Assembly (NCBI GenBank): GCA_036268405.1
Contig: DATAUF010000002.1
Span: 1-64,000, forward strand
DNA from: DASZTV01 sp036268405
GTDB lineage: Bacteria > Actinomycetota > Actinomycetes > JAFAQI01
Length of the DNA stretch: 64,000 nucleotides
Direction of reading: 5' to 3'
Positions within the stretch are counted from its first letter, which is position 1; the number at the start of each line of letters is the position of its first letter. The notes beneath the pieces were generated by a model that made no database searches, was not told the DNA's origin, and saw only the letters and a program-made list of their open reading frames with translations. The position numbers and the translations under genes are program-made. Of the stretch, positions 50,378 to 59,590 are shown piece by piece.

Positions 50378-50975
50378 CGCGCAGCGGCCCTGACTCGAGG
50401 ACGTCGAATGCATCCTGCAGATAGTCCACGACCGACGCCGCCTTTCGGGGCGGTCGCTCAGCCTGAACCTGGAACGCCGATCGGAGCGCGCCGACGATGC
50501 AGGCAGCTGCGACTTGCGCGGCGATGTCGGTCCGCGAATCTGCGTTGCGGCTGCCCGAGATGAGCTCGGTCAGCCAGACCTCGTACTCCAGGCAGTACTC
50601 GAGGTAGCGGCTGGTCAGCGACGGTTCGCGATGGAGCAGCCGCACGCGCGCGGCCGCGAATGCCGGGTCATCGGCTTCCCAGGTGTGGGCGTGCTCCAAC
50701 AGGGCGGCCCGAAGGTCCGCCCAGCGCGAGCCTGGCGCGAGGGTGATGCGGAGGTTCTCGAGGCGGTCCGGCATGTCGAAGAAGACCGCATCTTCCTTGC
50801 GCGTGAACATGCGGAAGAACGTGCTTGCGGAGTAGTCCGCGGCGGCCGCGATCTCTTCGACGGTCGTGGCCGCGAAGCCTTGCTGGTCGAAGAGCGTCAC
50901 GGCTGCCAACGCGAGGTCGCGGCGGGCTCGTAGCTTGCGACGATCGCGTGCGCTCTCCACCGGCGCCGCGGTCAT
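50367..50975 (-). CDS. TetR-family regulator
   Basis: A 202-residue regulator, HTH LRARRDLALAAVTLFDQQGFAATTVEEIAAAADYSASTFFRMFTRKEDAVF at about 14-65. The C-terminal domain RWADLRAALLEHAHTWEADDPAFAAARVRLLHREPSL is of the MftR-like/TetR_C_17-like type. It is divergent from the kinase-LLM-SDR operon at 51101. A perfect 23-bp inverted repeat sits right before its start and should be its operator. Confidence 0.88.
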   Translation of the reverse strand: MTAAPVESARDRRKLRARRDLALAAVTLFDQQGFAATTVEEIAAAADYSASTFFRMFTRKEDAVFFDMPDRLENLRITLAPGSRWADLRAALLEHAHTWEADDPAFAAARVRLLHREPSLTSRYLEYCLEYEVWLTELISGSRNADSRTDIAAQVAAACIVGALRSAFQVQAERPPRKAASVVDYLQDAFDVLESGPLRVIA

Positions 50976-50976
50976 G

Positions 50977-50999
50977 TACGAAGCCTATCGGGCTTCGTA
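50977..50999. promoter_or_regulatory. TetR operator palindrome
   Basis: TACGAAGCC-TATCG-GGCTTCGTA is a perfect inverted repeat with 9-bp arms, one base upstream of the TetR ATG (50975) and within the intergenic region that serves the divergent operon. This suggests autoregulation. Confidence 0.72.
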
Positions 51000-51100
51000 A
51001 GCAAAATGCGAGCGACTGTCATAAGCCAAGTAACTCTCGTATTGACGGTGACTTCAATCACGCGTTACGGTGCGCCCGCACGTCGACCAGTGGAGCACTG

Positions 51101-52180
51101 ATGCCGCCAGCACTGACCGGTCCCGTACCCGCCGCCCTCCACGCACTAGACGCGGCTTGGTTCGACGAGGCGATGCGATCCTCCGATGCCTCGCTGGCCA
51201 CCATCGTCGGCGTGTCGATGGAGCCGTTGGAGATCAGCGGCGCCACCGGCGAGCTGGGCCGGATCAGGTTCGACTACGACCCGGCCGGGACGCCGTCCCC
51301 GGCGAGCGTGGTCGCGAAGCTTCGAGGAAGCAGTCCGACACAGAAGGCGATGGATGGTGCGTTGGGTCTGTTCGACCGCGAGCGACGCTTCTATCTCGAT
51401 GCTGCGCCGGCACTTGCCGTCGCAACGCCGCAGTGCTACTTCGCCGGTGATGGCCATCAGACGCCGATGCTGCTCGAGGACCTGAATGAGCTGCGGATGG
51501 GTGATCAGGTCGACGGCCTGAGCCTGGCCGAGGCACAGCGGTTGATGGATGTGCTCGGTGACCTGCACGCGACCTATTGGGGCAAGCCGGTCCCCGGCGG
51601 CGTCGACTGGATGGTGTCGCTCGCCGACCCCACGTTCGGTGGGATGCTCACCCAGCTGATCAGCAGTGGGTTGCCCGCGTTGAACGAGCAGTACGACGGA
51701 CGGGTGCCGTCCTCGATCATCACGGCGATCACTGCGGCCGCGCCGACGTGGTCCGACGTCCTCGTGCGTTGCAACGAGGGCCCGCGCACCCTCGTGCACA
51801 ACGACTGCCGATTGGACAACATGTTCTTCCGGGCGAGTGGGGAGCCGGTGCTGTTCGACTGGCAGCTCTGCGGCTACACGCGCGGAACGCAGGACGTGGC
51901 CTACCTGTTGTCGGGCAGCCTGGACTCTTCGCTGCTCGGCGAGCAGTGGGAGTCGCTGCTGCGCGAATATCACGCGCGACTTCTGGCGAACGGCGTCGAG
52001 AACTACAGCTGGGAACAGTGTCTGCTCCACTACAGGCAGAGCCTGCTCTACACGTTGGCACCCGGTGTCGCGATGCTCGGCGCGATGGCGATCCCCAACG
52101 ACGAGCGCGGTCTTGCCGACACGTTGGTGATGCGCACCCTCACCCACGCCGCCGACCTCGACGCCTTCGCCACGTTGTGA
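51101..52180 (+). CDS. Phosphotransferase, APH/EcKinase-like
   Basis: A 359-residue kinase-fold protein. N-lobe strand VVAKLRG carries the ATP-binding Lys. MLLEDLNELRMGDQ follows. The catalytic loop is TLVHNDCRLDNMFF (HND in place of HGD), and the metal-binding motif is LFDWQLCGYTRGTQDVAYLL. The pattern is that of ecdysteroid-kinase/CHK-like and ACAD10-like phosphotransferases. ATG 51101 follows GTGGAG. A promoter TTGACG/TTACGG (51042/51065) precedes it. It overlaps the LLM gene as GTGA. It is similar in the kinase half to the fusion at 60631. Confidence 0.85.
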   Translation: MPPALTGPVPAALHALDAAWFDEAMRSSDASLATIVGVSMEPLEISGATGELGRIRFDYDPAGTPSPASVVAKLRGSSPTQKAMDGALGLFDRERRFYLDAAPALAVATPQCYFAGDGHQTPMLLEDLNELRMGDQVDGLSLAEAQRLMDVLGDLHATYWGKPVPGGVDWMVSLADPTFGGMLTQLISSGLPALNEQYDGRVPSSIITAITAAAPTWSDVLVRCNEGPRTLVHNDCRLDNMFFRASGEPVLFDWQLCGYTRGTQDVAYLLSGSLDSSLLGEQWESLLREYHARLLANGVENYSWEQCLLHYRQSLLYTLAPGVAMLGAMAIPNDERGLADTLVMRTLTHAADLDAFATL

Positions 52181-53307
52181 CCAGTCCGCACGGTGGGTCG
52201 CCACTGCCCGATCTGAGTGCGTACGTCATCAGCGGGCGAGTCGTGGCGCGTGCCCGGGAGTCGCGCTACCCGACCGACGCGCGAAGCGTCGCGCGGGGAA
52301 TCCAGGACGGGATCGATGCCGAGAACATCGGCTTCCGGCGGGTGTTCCTGTCCGAGCGGTGGAACCTCAAGGAAGCGGGCGTCGTGCTCGCCGCGATCGC
52401 GGCCAGTACGAGCCGGATCGACGTCGCGAGCGGCATCATCACCACCCCTGCCCGCCACCCGCTGCACGCCGCCGGACTCGGCGCCACGATGCAGGCTGCG
52501 TTCGAGGCGCGGTTCGTACTGGGCCTGGGCCGCGGCAACCCCGGCTGGTTCAGCGGTGCCGGCCTGACGATGCCGACCTACCGCGGGCTGGTCGACTACG
52601 TCGACATCCTGCGCCGACTGTGGGCGGGCGAGGTGGTCAGCTACGACGGACCGGCCGGCACGTTCACTCACCTGGAGCTGGAAGACGTCGACCCGACGGT
52701 GGCGGCGCCGCCGGTGTGGTTCGGCACCCTCGGCCAGGACCTTGGCGCGAAGGCGGCGGCTGCGGCGTTCGATGGCGTACTGCTCCCACCGGTCTTCACG
52801 CCGCGCGCCACCCGGGCCATCGTCGACCGCCTGCACCACGAGTGCCGTGAGATCGGTCGCGATCCTGCCTCGCTGCACATCTGTCAGTCGGTCATCACCG
52901 CGCCTGACCTCGCCGACACCGAGACCAGGACTCTCGCCCACGCGCGCGCCGTGACATATCTCGATGCACCTGGCTATGGCGAGATGCTGGTCGCGATCAA
53001 CGGGTGGGACCCGGCGCCGCTGGAAGCATTGCGTAACCACGACCAGTTCCAGGGGATGGACTCGGTCAGCGACCTGAAGTTCCATCGCTCGGAGCTATTG
53101 GGCCCCGCGTCGCTCGTGCCCGACGAATGGATGGATGAGTGCTGCGCCCTCGGGTCGGTCGACCAGTGCATCGATGTGCTGCAGCGATTTCGCGACGCCG
53201 GCGCAGACGAGATCACGACGTACGGCAGTACGCCGCGCCAGAACGCCGGGCTGGCGGCGGCCTGGGCAGAACGCTCCGCAGCCATGACAACGAACGGACT
53301 CCAATGA
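52177..53307 (+). CDS. LLM-class flavin- or F420-dependent oxidoreductase
   Basis: A 376-residue luciferase-like monooxygenase. The TIM-barrel pattern shows in GFRRVFLSERWNLKEAGVVLAAIAASTSRIDVASGIITTPARHPLHAAG and FVLGLGRGNPGWFSGAG, then YRGLVDYVDILRRLWAGE. The actinobacterial forms commonly use F420. It is co-translated with the kinase before it (GTGA) and the SDR after it (ATGA), so the three act on one pathway. Confidence 0.87.
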   Translation: MTSPHGGSPLPDLSAYVISGRVVARARESRYPTDARSVARGIQDGIDAENIGFRRVFLSERWNLKEAGVVLAAIAASTSRIDVASGIITTPARHPLHAAGLGATMQAAFEARFVLGLGRGNPGWFSGAGLTMPTYRGLVDYVDILRRLWAGEVVSYDGPAGTFTHLELEDVDPTVAAPPVWFGTLGQDLGAKAAAAAFDGVLLPPVFTPRATRAIVDRLHHECREIGRDPASLHICQSVITAPDLADTETRTLAHARAVTYLDAPGYGEMLVAINGWDPAPLEALRNHDQFQGMDSVSDLKFHRSELLGPASLVPDEWMDECCALGSVDQCIDVLQRFRDAGADEITTYGSTPRQNAGLAAAWAERSAAMTTNGLQ

Positions 53308-54149
53308 CCATCGACTACACCGGGCGCGTTGTCCTTGTCACCGGCGCGACCAGGGGGATCGGCAGGGCGTTGAGCCTTGCGTTCGCTGCGCGCGGCGCGG
53401 CGATCGTCGGCACCGCGCGCAACCCCGAGCCTGCCGAGGCGTTCGCGAAGGAGATCGCCGAGCTGGGTTCGACGTTCACCTTCGTCGAAGCCGATGCAGG
53501 CAGCTTTGCGGACTGCAAGGCGGTGGCGGCGTCCGCCGTCAAGCACCACGGACGCATCGATGTCCTGATCAATAACGCGGGCACCTCCTTGCCCCAGGTG
53601 CGCATTGATCTGATCGAGGAGGACCAGTGGCGTTCGGTCGCGGGGCCGACCCTCGACGGTCCCTTGTTCATGTCGCGAGCCGTTCTTCCGACGATGCGAG
53701 CGCAGGGTGACGGCGTCATCATCAACGTCGCCTCCGGCGCGGGCATCCAGGCCCTCGCCACGATGGGCGCCTACGGGATGGCCAAGGCGGCCGCGATCCA
53801 GCTCGCCCGGGTGATCGCCGTGGAGAACGCGGCGTTCGGAGTACGGGCCAACGCGCTCATCGTCGGTGCCGTCGCCACCGAGCTGTCGCTGGCATCGCTG
53901 GTCGCGCGCGGTCAGGACATGTTCGGGCCCGACTGGACCCCGACGCCGCCGGCGGATGACTCTGCCGGCTCACCGATGGACTCAGTGATGATCCCTCCGG
54001 AGGCGCTCGCCGATTCGGTGCTGATGCTGTGCGCGCCCGAGTCTCGTGAGATCAACGGTGCGGTCATCGCTATCGATCGTGGATTCTCCGCGGGGGCTTA
54101 CAACTCCGCGTTCGTGGGTCTGGCAGCCGCGGGGCTTCTTCCCGGCTAA
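53304..54149 (+). CDS. Short-chain dehydrogenase/reductase
   Basis: A 281-residue SDR: VTGATRGIGRALS at residues 11-23, NNAGTSLPQ, catalytic Ser in NVASGAG and YGMAK. An insert before the C terminus (DWTPTPPADDSAGSPMDSVMIPPEALADSVL) is longer than usual. The ATG overlaps the LLM stop as ATGA. Third gene of the kinase-LLM-SDR operon. Substrate unknown. Confidence 0.87.
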   Translation: MTIDYTGRVVLVTGATRGIGRALSLAFAARGAAIVGTARNPEPAEAFAKEIAELGSTFTFVEADAGSFADCKAVAASAVKHHGRIDVLINNAGTSLPQVRIDLIEEDQWRSVAGPTLDGPLFMSRAVLPTMRAQGDGVIINVASGAGIQALATMGAYGMAKAAAIQLARVIAVENAAFGVRANALIVGAVATELSLASLVARGQDMFGPDWTPTPPADDSAGSPMDSVMIPPEALADSVLMLCAPESREINGAVIAIDRGFSAGAYNSAFVGLAAAGLLPG

Positions 54150-54386
54150 GCGAGTGGAGCGTCCGGACCGACCGATGTCTTGAGCTGGGTGGACCCCCGA
54201 CGAGATCGGCGATGAGCACCGCCACCATTCGGACGGATTCATGGGCCACCCGCCGCGTTGTCGCAGCGTCTCGGCAGAGGCGCCTGCGGAAGACGGCTGA
54301 GTGCCTTCGGCAGACAGATTGCCGACACGAAGATCAGCGTCCGAATCCCGCCAGTATCGGCGACGCTGAGACGCAACGATCGAGTC

Positions 54387-54863
54387 ATGAACAGCACCCA
54401 GCGCTTCCAGATCCGCCCGATTCCGGCTACCTGTCTCCAGGCAGTCAGGGCTTCGCGTCTCGACGCCGCGGGGAACCCGGTGATGCGCGCGACTGACGCC
54501 GTCGGCTCGCCACTGCGCTGCTGCCTGCGCAACGTCCGCGAAGGTGAGGACGTCATCCTGTTCGGCTACGAGCCGCCGCTTCCTGGCGCGGCGAGCCCCT
54601 ACCGAGAGGTCGGCGCCGTCTTTGCGCATGCCCGCGACTGCGAAGCGCCAGAGACTTGGGACACCTACCCGAGTGACTGGCAGGGACGTCCGCAGGTGCT
54701 CCGCGCCTACGACGATCGTGGCTGGATCCACCCGGCAAGCACGACCCACGATGGATCGGATCCGGCTGCAGCGATTGCCGAGGTGCTCGCCGCACCTGGT
54801 GTAGTCGAGGTGCACAGCCGCAACGTCGTCTACGGCTGCTTCATGTTCGCCGCGACCGCGTGA
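54387..54863 (+). CDS. DUF1203 protein
   Basis: A 158-residue protein that matches DUF1203: FQIRPIPATCLQAVRASRLDAAGNPVMR, CCLRNVREGEDVILFGYEPP, SPYREVGAVFAHARDCE and a C-terminal VEVHSRNVVYGCFMFAATA. Function is unknown, though the conserved Cys and His residues hint at metal binding or catalysis. ATG 54387 gives the standard N terminus. It is preceded by 237 bp without a gene and converges on the GH3 gene with no spacing. Confidence 0.8.
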   Translation: MNSTQRFQIRPIPATCLQAVRASRLDAAGNPVMRATDAVGSPLRCCLRNVREGEDVILFGYEPPLPGAASPYREVGAVFAHARDCEAPETWDTYPSDWQGRPQVLRAYDDRGWIHPASTTHDGSDPAAAIAEVLAAPGVVEVHSRNVVYGCFMFAATA

Positions 54864-57080
54864 TCAGTCGCGGCAGGTCTGCGCCTTCAGTGGTAGATGC
54901 GCGGAGGAGTCACCGACGTTGATGGAGTAACAGCCCGGTGCGACGCGCCACCCGTTCGCCTTGGTGTTCCAGTAGGCAAACGACCGGCGGTTCAGGTGCA
55001 GCGTGATCGACTTGTGCGCGCCGGGCCGCAGTGCGACCTTCTGGTAGCCCTTCAGCTGGATCGGTGGCTCGTGCGCCGCCTTCGGATCGCCGACATAGAG
55101 CTGTGCGACCTCGGCGCCGTACTTCGTGCCGACGTTGGTCACGGCGAACCGCACCCTCGCGCCACCCGCCGTCTTCTTCACCCGAAGATGTGAGAACGCG
55201 AACTTCGTATACGACAGCCCGAAGCCGAACGGGAACAACGGTGTGATGTGTTTCGCGTCGTACCAGCGGTAGCCGACCAGCAGGCCCTCGCTGTAGTGCG
55301 ACTGTGGGACGCCGTGCTTGTCCGGTACGCCGGGCCACTGTTGTGCGGACTTGATCGGGTCCTGGCTCACCGACTTCGGGAACGTGACAGGAAGCTTGCC
55401 TGACGGGTTGACGTCGCCGAAAAGTAGCGATGCGGCAGCGTTGCCGTCCTGCTCACCCGGGTACCACATGTCGAGCACGCCGCGGACCTGGTTGAGCCAG
55501 GGCATCGCGATCGGGCCGCCGGCCTGCACGACGACGATCGTGTTGGGGTTGGCCTTCGCGACGGCGGAGACCAACGCGTTCTGGTCCGGACCAACGGCAG
55601 GCAGACACGTCAGCGTGCACTCCCCGTCGACGGCGCTCAGCGTCTTGCGGTCCACGCCCTCGGTCTCGCCATCGCCGATGAAGACCACCGCTGTCTTGGC
55701 GGTCTTTGCCGCGAGGACCGCATCCGCGATGGTGAGGCCGGGAGCGGGCGTCACCGTGTCGGCATTGGCCTCGGCGCGCAACGTGATCGCCGTCAGCGGA
55801 TCGACCACGACCGGGTTCACGCCGACGAGCGGCACCTTGGAGCTGCCGCCGCCCTGGTAGTCGATCTGCGCGCCGACCGGCGTCGACGGCAGTCCGATCA
55901 GTGCGATGTTCTGGTGGGCGCCGCGCAACGGCAGGGCGTTACCGGCGTCCTTCAGCAGGACGGCGCCGCCTTCGGCGGCCTCGAGTGCGATCGCCTTGTC
56001 CTGTGGGGTGTTCACGATCGCCGTGGCCGCGAGCGGAGCCGACGGTGGCGGGTCGTTGAACGCACCGACGGAGAACAGGCCGTACATGATCCGCTCGACC
56101 ATCTCGTTCACCGTCGACATCGCGACCTTGTGCTGCGCGATTGCCGCCAGCAGTGCCTTGGGGGCGAAGTACGTGCCCGCGGTGATGTTCTGTTCCTGGT
56201 CGAGGCCGTTGTTGGCGGCTGCGACGGTCGAGTGCGTGCCACCCCAGTCCGACATCACCCAGCCCTTGAAGCCGAACTGCTTGTCCAGGACGGTCCGCAG
56301 CAAGTAGTGGTTCTGGCAGGCGTCGACGTTGTTGACCAGGTTGTAGCTGCACATCACCGACGCGACGTGCGCCTGCTTCACCGCGGTCTCGAACGCCGGT
56401 AGGTCGATCTCCTGCATCGTGCGCACGCTCGCGTCCGAGGAGTCCGTCATCCGGTCGGTCTCCTGGTCGTTGAGCGCGTAGTGCTTCACCGTCGCCGCGA
56501 CGTGCTGGCTCTGGATTCCTTCGATCTCGGCGGCCCCGGTCTGACCGGCGAGGTACGGATCCTCCCCGGCGTACTCGAAGCTGCGTCCCGCCAGCGGGTT
56601 GCGGGCGATATCGATGCCCGGAGCCAGCTGGACGTTGATGCCCTTGTGCCAGGCCTCCCAGCCGAGCGCGGATCCGACCTTGTACTGCATCGACGTGTCC
56701 CAGCTGGCCGCCTGCGTCACCCCGTCCGGGAATGCCGTCACAAGTAGCTGCACATCGCCGAGTCCGGCTCCCGCGTCGTTGGAGACCTGCTCCGGGATGC
56801 ACAGCGACGGGATGGCGGGGATCGAGTTGGCCGCGCCGTAGTGGGTGATGTCGCCGCGGCCGTAGAGCTCACTGATCTTCTGCGCCAGTGTCATGCGCGC
56901 GACGAGCTCCTGCGCGCGACGGTTTGCCGAAAGGTGAGTGTTCATCCACGGGCACGACGCCGTCGCGGACGACGCGGCGCTCGCGCTGGTGAGCGACGTG
57001 GCCGTGACGGCTCCGAATCCGGATGCGGCGACGAGCGAGGTGGCGACAAGGGCACGGAGACCTGCTGCTTTGCGGGGCAC
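54864..57080 (-). CDS. Secreted GH3 beta-glucosidase/beta-xylosidase-type hydrolase
   Basis: A 738-residue extracellular enzyme. After a signal peptide (residues 1-35, LRALVATSLVAASGF...ASA) come the GH3 N domain (KISELYGRG, AATVKHYALNDQE, nucleophile Asp in GWVMSDWGGTHS), the GH3 C domain (AAEGGAVLLKDAGNALPL, WYPGEQDG, DVNPSGKLPVTFP, FPFGFGLSYT) and a fibronectin-III-like C domain. It releases sugars from glycosides or oligosaccharides. GTG 57080 is set by the signal peptide; its ribosome-binding site is weak. Confidence 0.9.
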   Translation of the reverse strand: MPRKAAGLRALVATSLVAASGFGAVTATSLTSASAASSATASCPWMNTHLSANRRAQELVARMTLAQKISELYGRGDITHYGAANSIPAIPSLCIPEQVSNDAGAGLGDVQLLVTAFPDGVTQAASWDTSMQYKVGSALGWEAWHKGINVQLAPGIDIARNPLAGRSFEYAGEDPYLAGQTGAAEIEGIQSQHVAATVKHYALNDQETDRMTDSSDASVRTMQEIDLPAFETAVKQAHVASVMCSYNLVNNVDACQNHYLLRTVLDKQFGFKGWVMSDWGGTHSTVAAANNGLDQEQNITAGTYFAPKALLAAIAQHKVAMSTVNEMVERIMYGLFSVGAFNDPPPSAPLAATAIVNTPQDKAIALEAAEGGAVLLKDAGNALPLRGAHQNIALIGLPSTPVGAQIDYQGGGSSKVPLVGVNPVVVDPLTAITLRAEANADTVTPAPGLTIADAVLAAKTAKTAVVFIGDGETEGVDRKTLSAVDGECTLTCLPAVGPDQNALVSAVAKANPNTIVVVQAGGPIAMPWLNQVRGVLDMWYPGEQDGNAAASLLFGDVNPSGKLPVTFPKSVSQDPIKSAQQWPGVPDKHGVPQSHYSEGLLVGYRWYDAKHITPLFPFGFGLSYTKFAFSHLRVKKTAGGARVRFAVTNVGTKYGAEVAQLYVGDPKAAHEPPIQLKGYQKVALRPGAHKSITLHLNRRSFAYWNTKANGWRVAPGCYSINVGDSSAHLPLKAQTCRD

Positions 57081-57148
57081 GGCTAGATCTTCGCGGACGT
57101 ACCGACAGCCACCTGCACCGGCGGCGAACTTGGCGCCGACAGAGCGCC

Positions 57149-58069
57149 TCAGCCGTTGGGCAACCATCGGAGCTTGATGGGCCTGCGCGGGTCCGACCCG
57201 CGACCTTCGATCGCGCAGGCCTCCGCTACGAGGACGGGTCGGATCTCGCGGAAGAGCGCGCGGTAGCGATACCACGGCACCGACGGAAACAGATGGTGCA
57301 CCAGATGGCGGTCCTGCTGGAGCAGCAACCATGTCGATCCGCGGAACGTGTTGACCCGGGTGTTGGCGAACCGCTTCGTGCTGTCGAACGGCACGTGCGG
57401 CAGCCACTGGAACAGCACCATGAGCGCGAGGATGCCGACCCGTCCCGGCAGCCACCACAGGAAGAAGACGGGCATGAACAGTCCGAGCGGGATCGACGCG
57501 ATCACGACCACGACAGCGAGCTGCATGTAGCGGCGGAGCTGTCGGTTCTCGATCTGGATCCGCTCGGTCGGCTCCGGAAAGTCGTCGGGAGTCGCCACGG
57601 CGAGGGCGCGCTGGAAGATCTTGTCTCCCACGAACGGGAGCGCGCCGGCGACGGCCAGCGTCATCATGGCGAGCCATTTGAGCGGCACTGCCCACAGCGG
57701 CCCGGCGACGATCATGTCGGGGTCGTGCAGCGGGTCGTTCGTGTGTGAGTGGTGGCGAAGGTGTTCGGACGACCAGCCTGAGAAGTTGAGCAGCAGCGGG
57801 ATCGCCGCGATCTCCCCACACACCCGGTCGAGCCACCGCCACTTCGCATTGCGCCCGCTGATGGACTTGTGGTTCGCGTCATGGTGGACGGTGTAGAAGG
57901 CGTACGTCACTGTCGCGTTCACCATGAAACCTGCCCATAGCGGCACCACGCCGTAGGACCACCCGACGATGACGAGCACATAGACGCTCGTCAGGACAAG
58001 GCACAGCAGCACGGTGGGCCAGCCGACCGCACCGGTATAGCGGCGGCTGACCGCGGTCGGGTCGATCAC
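57149..58069 (-). CDS. Membrane fatty-acid desaturase/hydroxylase family protein
   Basis: A 306-residue di-iron membrane enzyme. The three histidine boxes are HHDANHK (about 61-67), HLRHHSHTN (about 103-111) and HLVHHLFP (about 260-267). Several membrane helices lie between them. These enzymes desaturate or hydroxylate fatty acids or, in related clades, carotenoids. GTG start overlaps the TetR stop as GTGA, so regulator and enzyme are co-translated, as in DesT-like regulation. Confidence 0.88.
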   Translation of the reverse strand: MIDPTAVSRRYTGAVGWPTVLLCLVLTSVYVLVIVGWSYGVVPLWAGFMVNATVTYAFYTVHHDANHKSISGRNAKWRWLDRVCGEIAAIPLLLNFSGWSSEHLRHHSHTNDPLHDPDMIVAGPLWAVPLKWLAMMTLAVAGALPFVGDKIFQRALAVATPDDFPEPTERIQIENRQLRRYMQLAVVVVIASIPLGLFMPVFFLWWLPGRVGILALMVLFQWLPHVPFDSTKRFANTRVNTFRGSTWLLLQQDRHLVHHLFPSVPWYRYRALFREIRPVLVAEACAIEGRGSDPRRPIKLRWLPNG

Positions 58070-58641
58070 GCGGTCACCGACTGTTTGAGCTGCGCAATCA
58101 CAGTCACTTCATGCGGCAGCGGCTGGCCGCCGGAAACCGCCCGTCCCAGAGCGAGGCCGAGCAGCGTCTCCCGGGCCATCAGATACAGCGCTTGCTCGTG
58201 GTGGTCGACAAAGCCTGCGGCAAGCCCCTGGGAGCCGACCAGCTTGGCGAAGTCCGCGACGACCGGACCGATCTCGTCGCGCAGGCTCGGATCGTTGCTC
58301 ATTGCCAGCCACGCCTCGAGGACCGCCTTGAATCGTGGGTTGCTAACCGCCGACCAGGTGTGGTCGATCAACTCGACGAGGTTCGCTATCGGCGGCCGCT
58401 CATCCGGGTTCGATAACTCGGGCACCATCTCGTCGTAGAGCCGGCGCAATGCGTCGGCGAACAACACCGCGAGGCCCGGGTAGTGGTGGTGGAACGCACC
58501 TCTGCTGACACCGGCCAGTTTGCACACCTCGACGGCCGACACCGCGGCCCAGCCGCTGTCGACAAGCAGATCGATGGTCGCGGTCTCAAGGGCGGCGCGA
58601 GTCGTCGTACTGCGGTCGGCCTGCGTACGTCGCGACGGCAT
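58066..58641 (-). CDS. TetR-family regulator of the desaturase (DesT/FadR-like)
   Basis: A 191-residue regulator with HTH ALETATIDLLVDSGWAAVSAVEVCKLAGVSRGAFHHHYPG at about 15-55 and a short C-terminal ligand domain. ATG 58641 has TTGGA upstream; an in-frame GTG at 58653 is possible. It overlaps the desaturase gene. A clear 22-bp inverted repeat covers its promoter, so the operon is probably autoregulated in response to acyl-CoA or membrane state. Confidence 0.88.
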   Translation of the reverse strand: MPSRRTQADRSTTTRAALETATIDLLVDSGWAAVSAVEVCKLAGVSRGAFHHHYPGLAVLFADALRRLYDEMVPELSNPDERPPIANLVELIDHTWSAVSNPRFKAVLEAWLAMSNDPSLRDEIGPVVADFAKLVGSQGLAAGFVDHHEQALYLMARETLLGLALGRAVSGGQPLPHEVTVIAQLKQSVTA

Positions 58642-58677
58642 GTCCAAGGGCACGCGAAGCACAGTAGAGCATAAAAC

Positions 58678-58699
58678 ATACGTACACAAACGTACGTAT
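58678..58699 (-). promoter_or_regulatory. Operator of the TetR-desaturase operon
   Basis: ATACGTAC-N6-GTACGTAT is a perfect inverted repeat with 8-bp arms. On the minus strand it lies over a promoter TTGATA, 16 bp, TATGTT, so a bound repressor would cover both boxes. Confidence 0.75.
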
Positions 58700-58732
58700 C
58701 AAGGTGTCTGAACGCCCTAACCGTCCATTCCG

Positions 58733-59590
58733 TCAGGCAGCGAGCAGATCGGCGTCGAAGCCGCACAACTGCCACACCTTGCGGAACATTGGCGACGCCC
58801 CCGTGACAGTGAGCGGTCGGCCGGTCGAGATGCGGTTGTGGAGCTCCAAATGCAGGATGCTCGCGGCCCGAGCGTCGACGAACGACAACCGACGCAGGTC
58901 GAGCTGTCGGTCCGTGTCAGGAAGGCCGGCCAGCACGCCCTCGAGAGCCGCCGCCACGCATCCGTCGAGCTCGCCCTCGACAGCCGCCGTCGCAGGTCCC
59001 ATGCCGTAGACCGCGAACATCGGCTCACCAGGACCTTGCAGTGGGTGCGCCGCAGCGATCGCGTCGAGATCAGGCAGCACGCTGGCGTCATAGAGGCATA
59101 GCGGAGCGAGCGGATGCTGCGTCATGTAGCGGTCGGCGATCTGCTCCCATCTCAGATGCGATGGGCGCCGCGAGGCATCGAGCACGAGAGGCGTGATGTC
59201 TGCGGCGATCCGCAAGCCTTGGTATCCATCCGCGATCGCCTGCCGAACTGCCTGGTCATACATCGCGAGCTGCGACGACGGATCGATGGGGACGCTGAGG
59301 TCATAGAGGGCCCGCGTCGGCGCCAGGACCAGCGCCCCGGACTCGATGGCCGCATCGCCGTCCGGCAGGTCCGCCACCTCGGCTCGCAGCTCGTCCATCG
59401 ACGCGTCGTAGACGTACATGGTCCGTTCGTTGCGTTCCAGTCCGAGGCGCAGCCAGTCCACGACCGCCTGGATCCGGCCGGCCGCGGAACGGTAGGACAT
59501 GCAGGCGTGATCACCGGGAGCGGCATCCTCGGCGGCGCCTAGCGCGCCGGAGCGCCGGGGCAGCACAGCGACGACTTCTTCGATGCTCAC
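58733..59590 (-). CDS. MEDS domain-STAS domain signalling protein
   Basis: A 285-residue protein. Residues 20-185 form a MEDS domain (DHACMSYRSAAGRIQAVVDWLRLGLERNERTMYVYD). This is followed by a STAS domain (about 195-285) with a phosphorylatable-Ser region LDLRRLSFVDARAASILHLELH. STAS proteins act as anti-anti-sigma factors. The ATG overlaps the stop of the next gene, a MEDS-ATPase, so the two are a likely partner-switching pair. The MEDS domain may sense a small molecule. Confidence 0.86.
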   Translation of the reverse strand: MSIEEVVAVLPRRSGALGAAEDAAPGDHACMSYRSAAGRIQAVVDWLRLGLERNERTMYVYDASMDELRAEVADLPDGDAAIESGALVLAPTRALYDLSVPIDPSSQLAMYDQAVRQAIADGYQGLRIAADITPLVLDASRRPSHLRWEQIADRYMTQHPLAPLCLYDASVLPDLDAIAAAHPLQGPGEPMFAVYGMGPATAAVEGELDGCVAAALEGVLAGLPDTDRQLDLRRLSFVDARAASILHLELHNRISTGRPLTVTGASPMFRKVWQLCGFDADLLAA

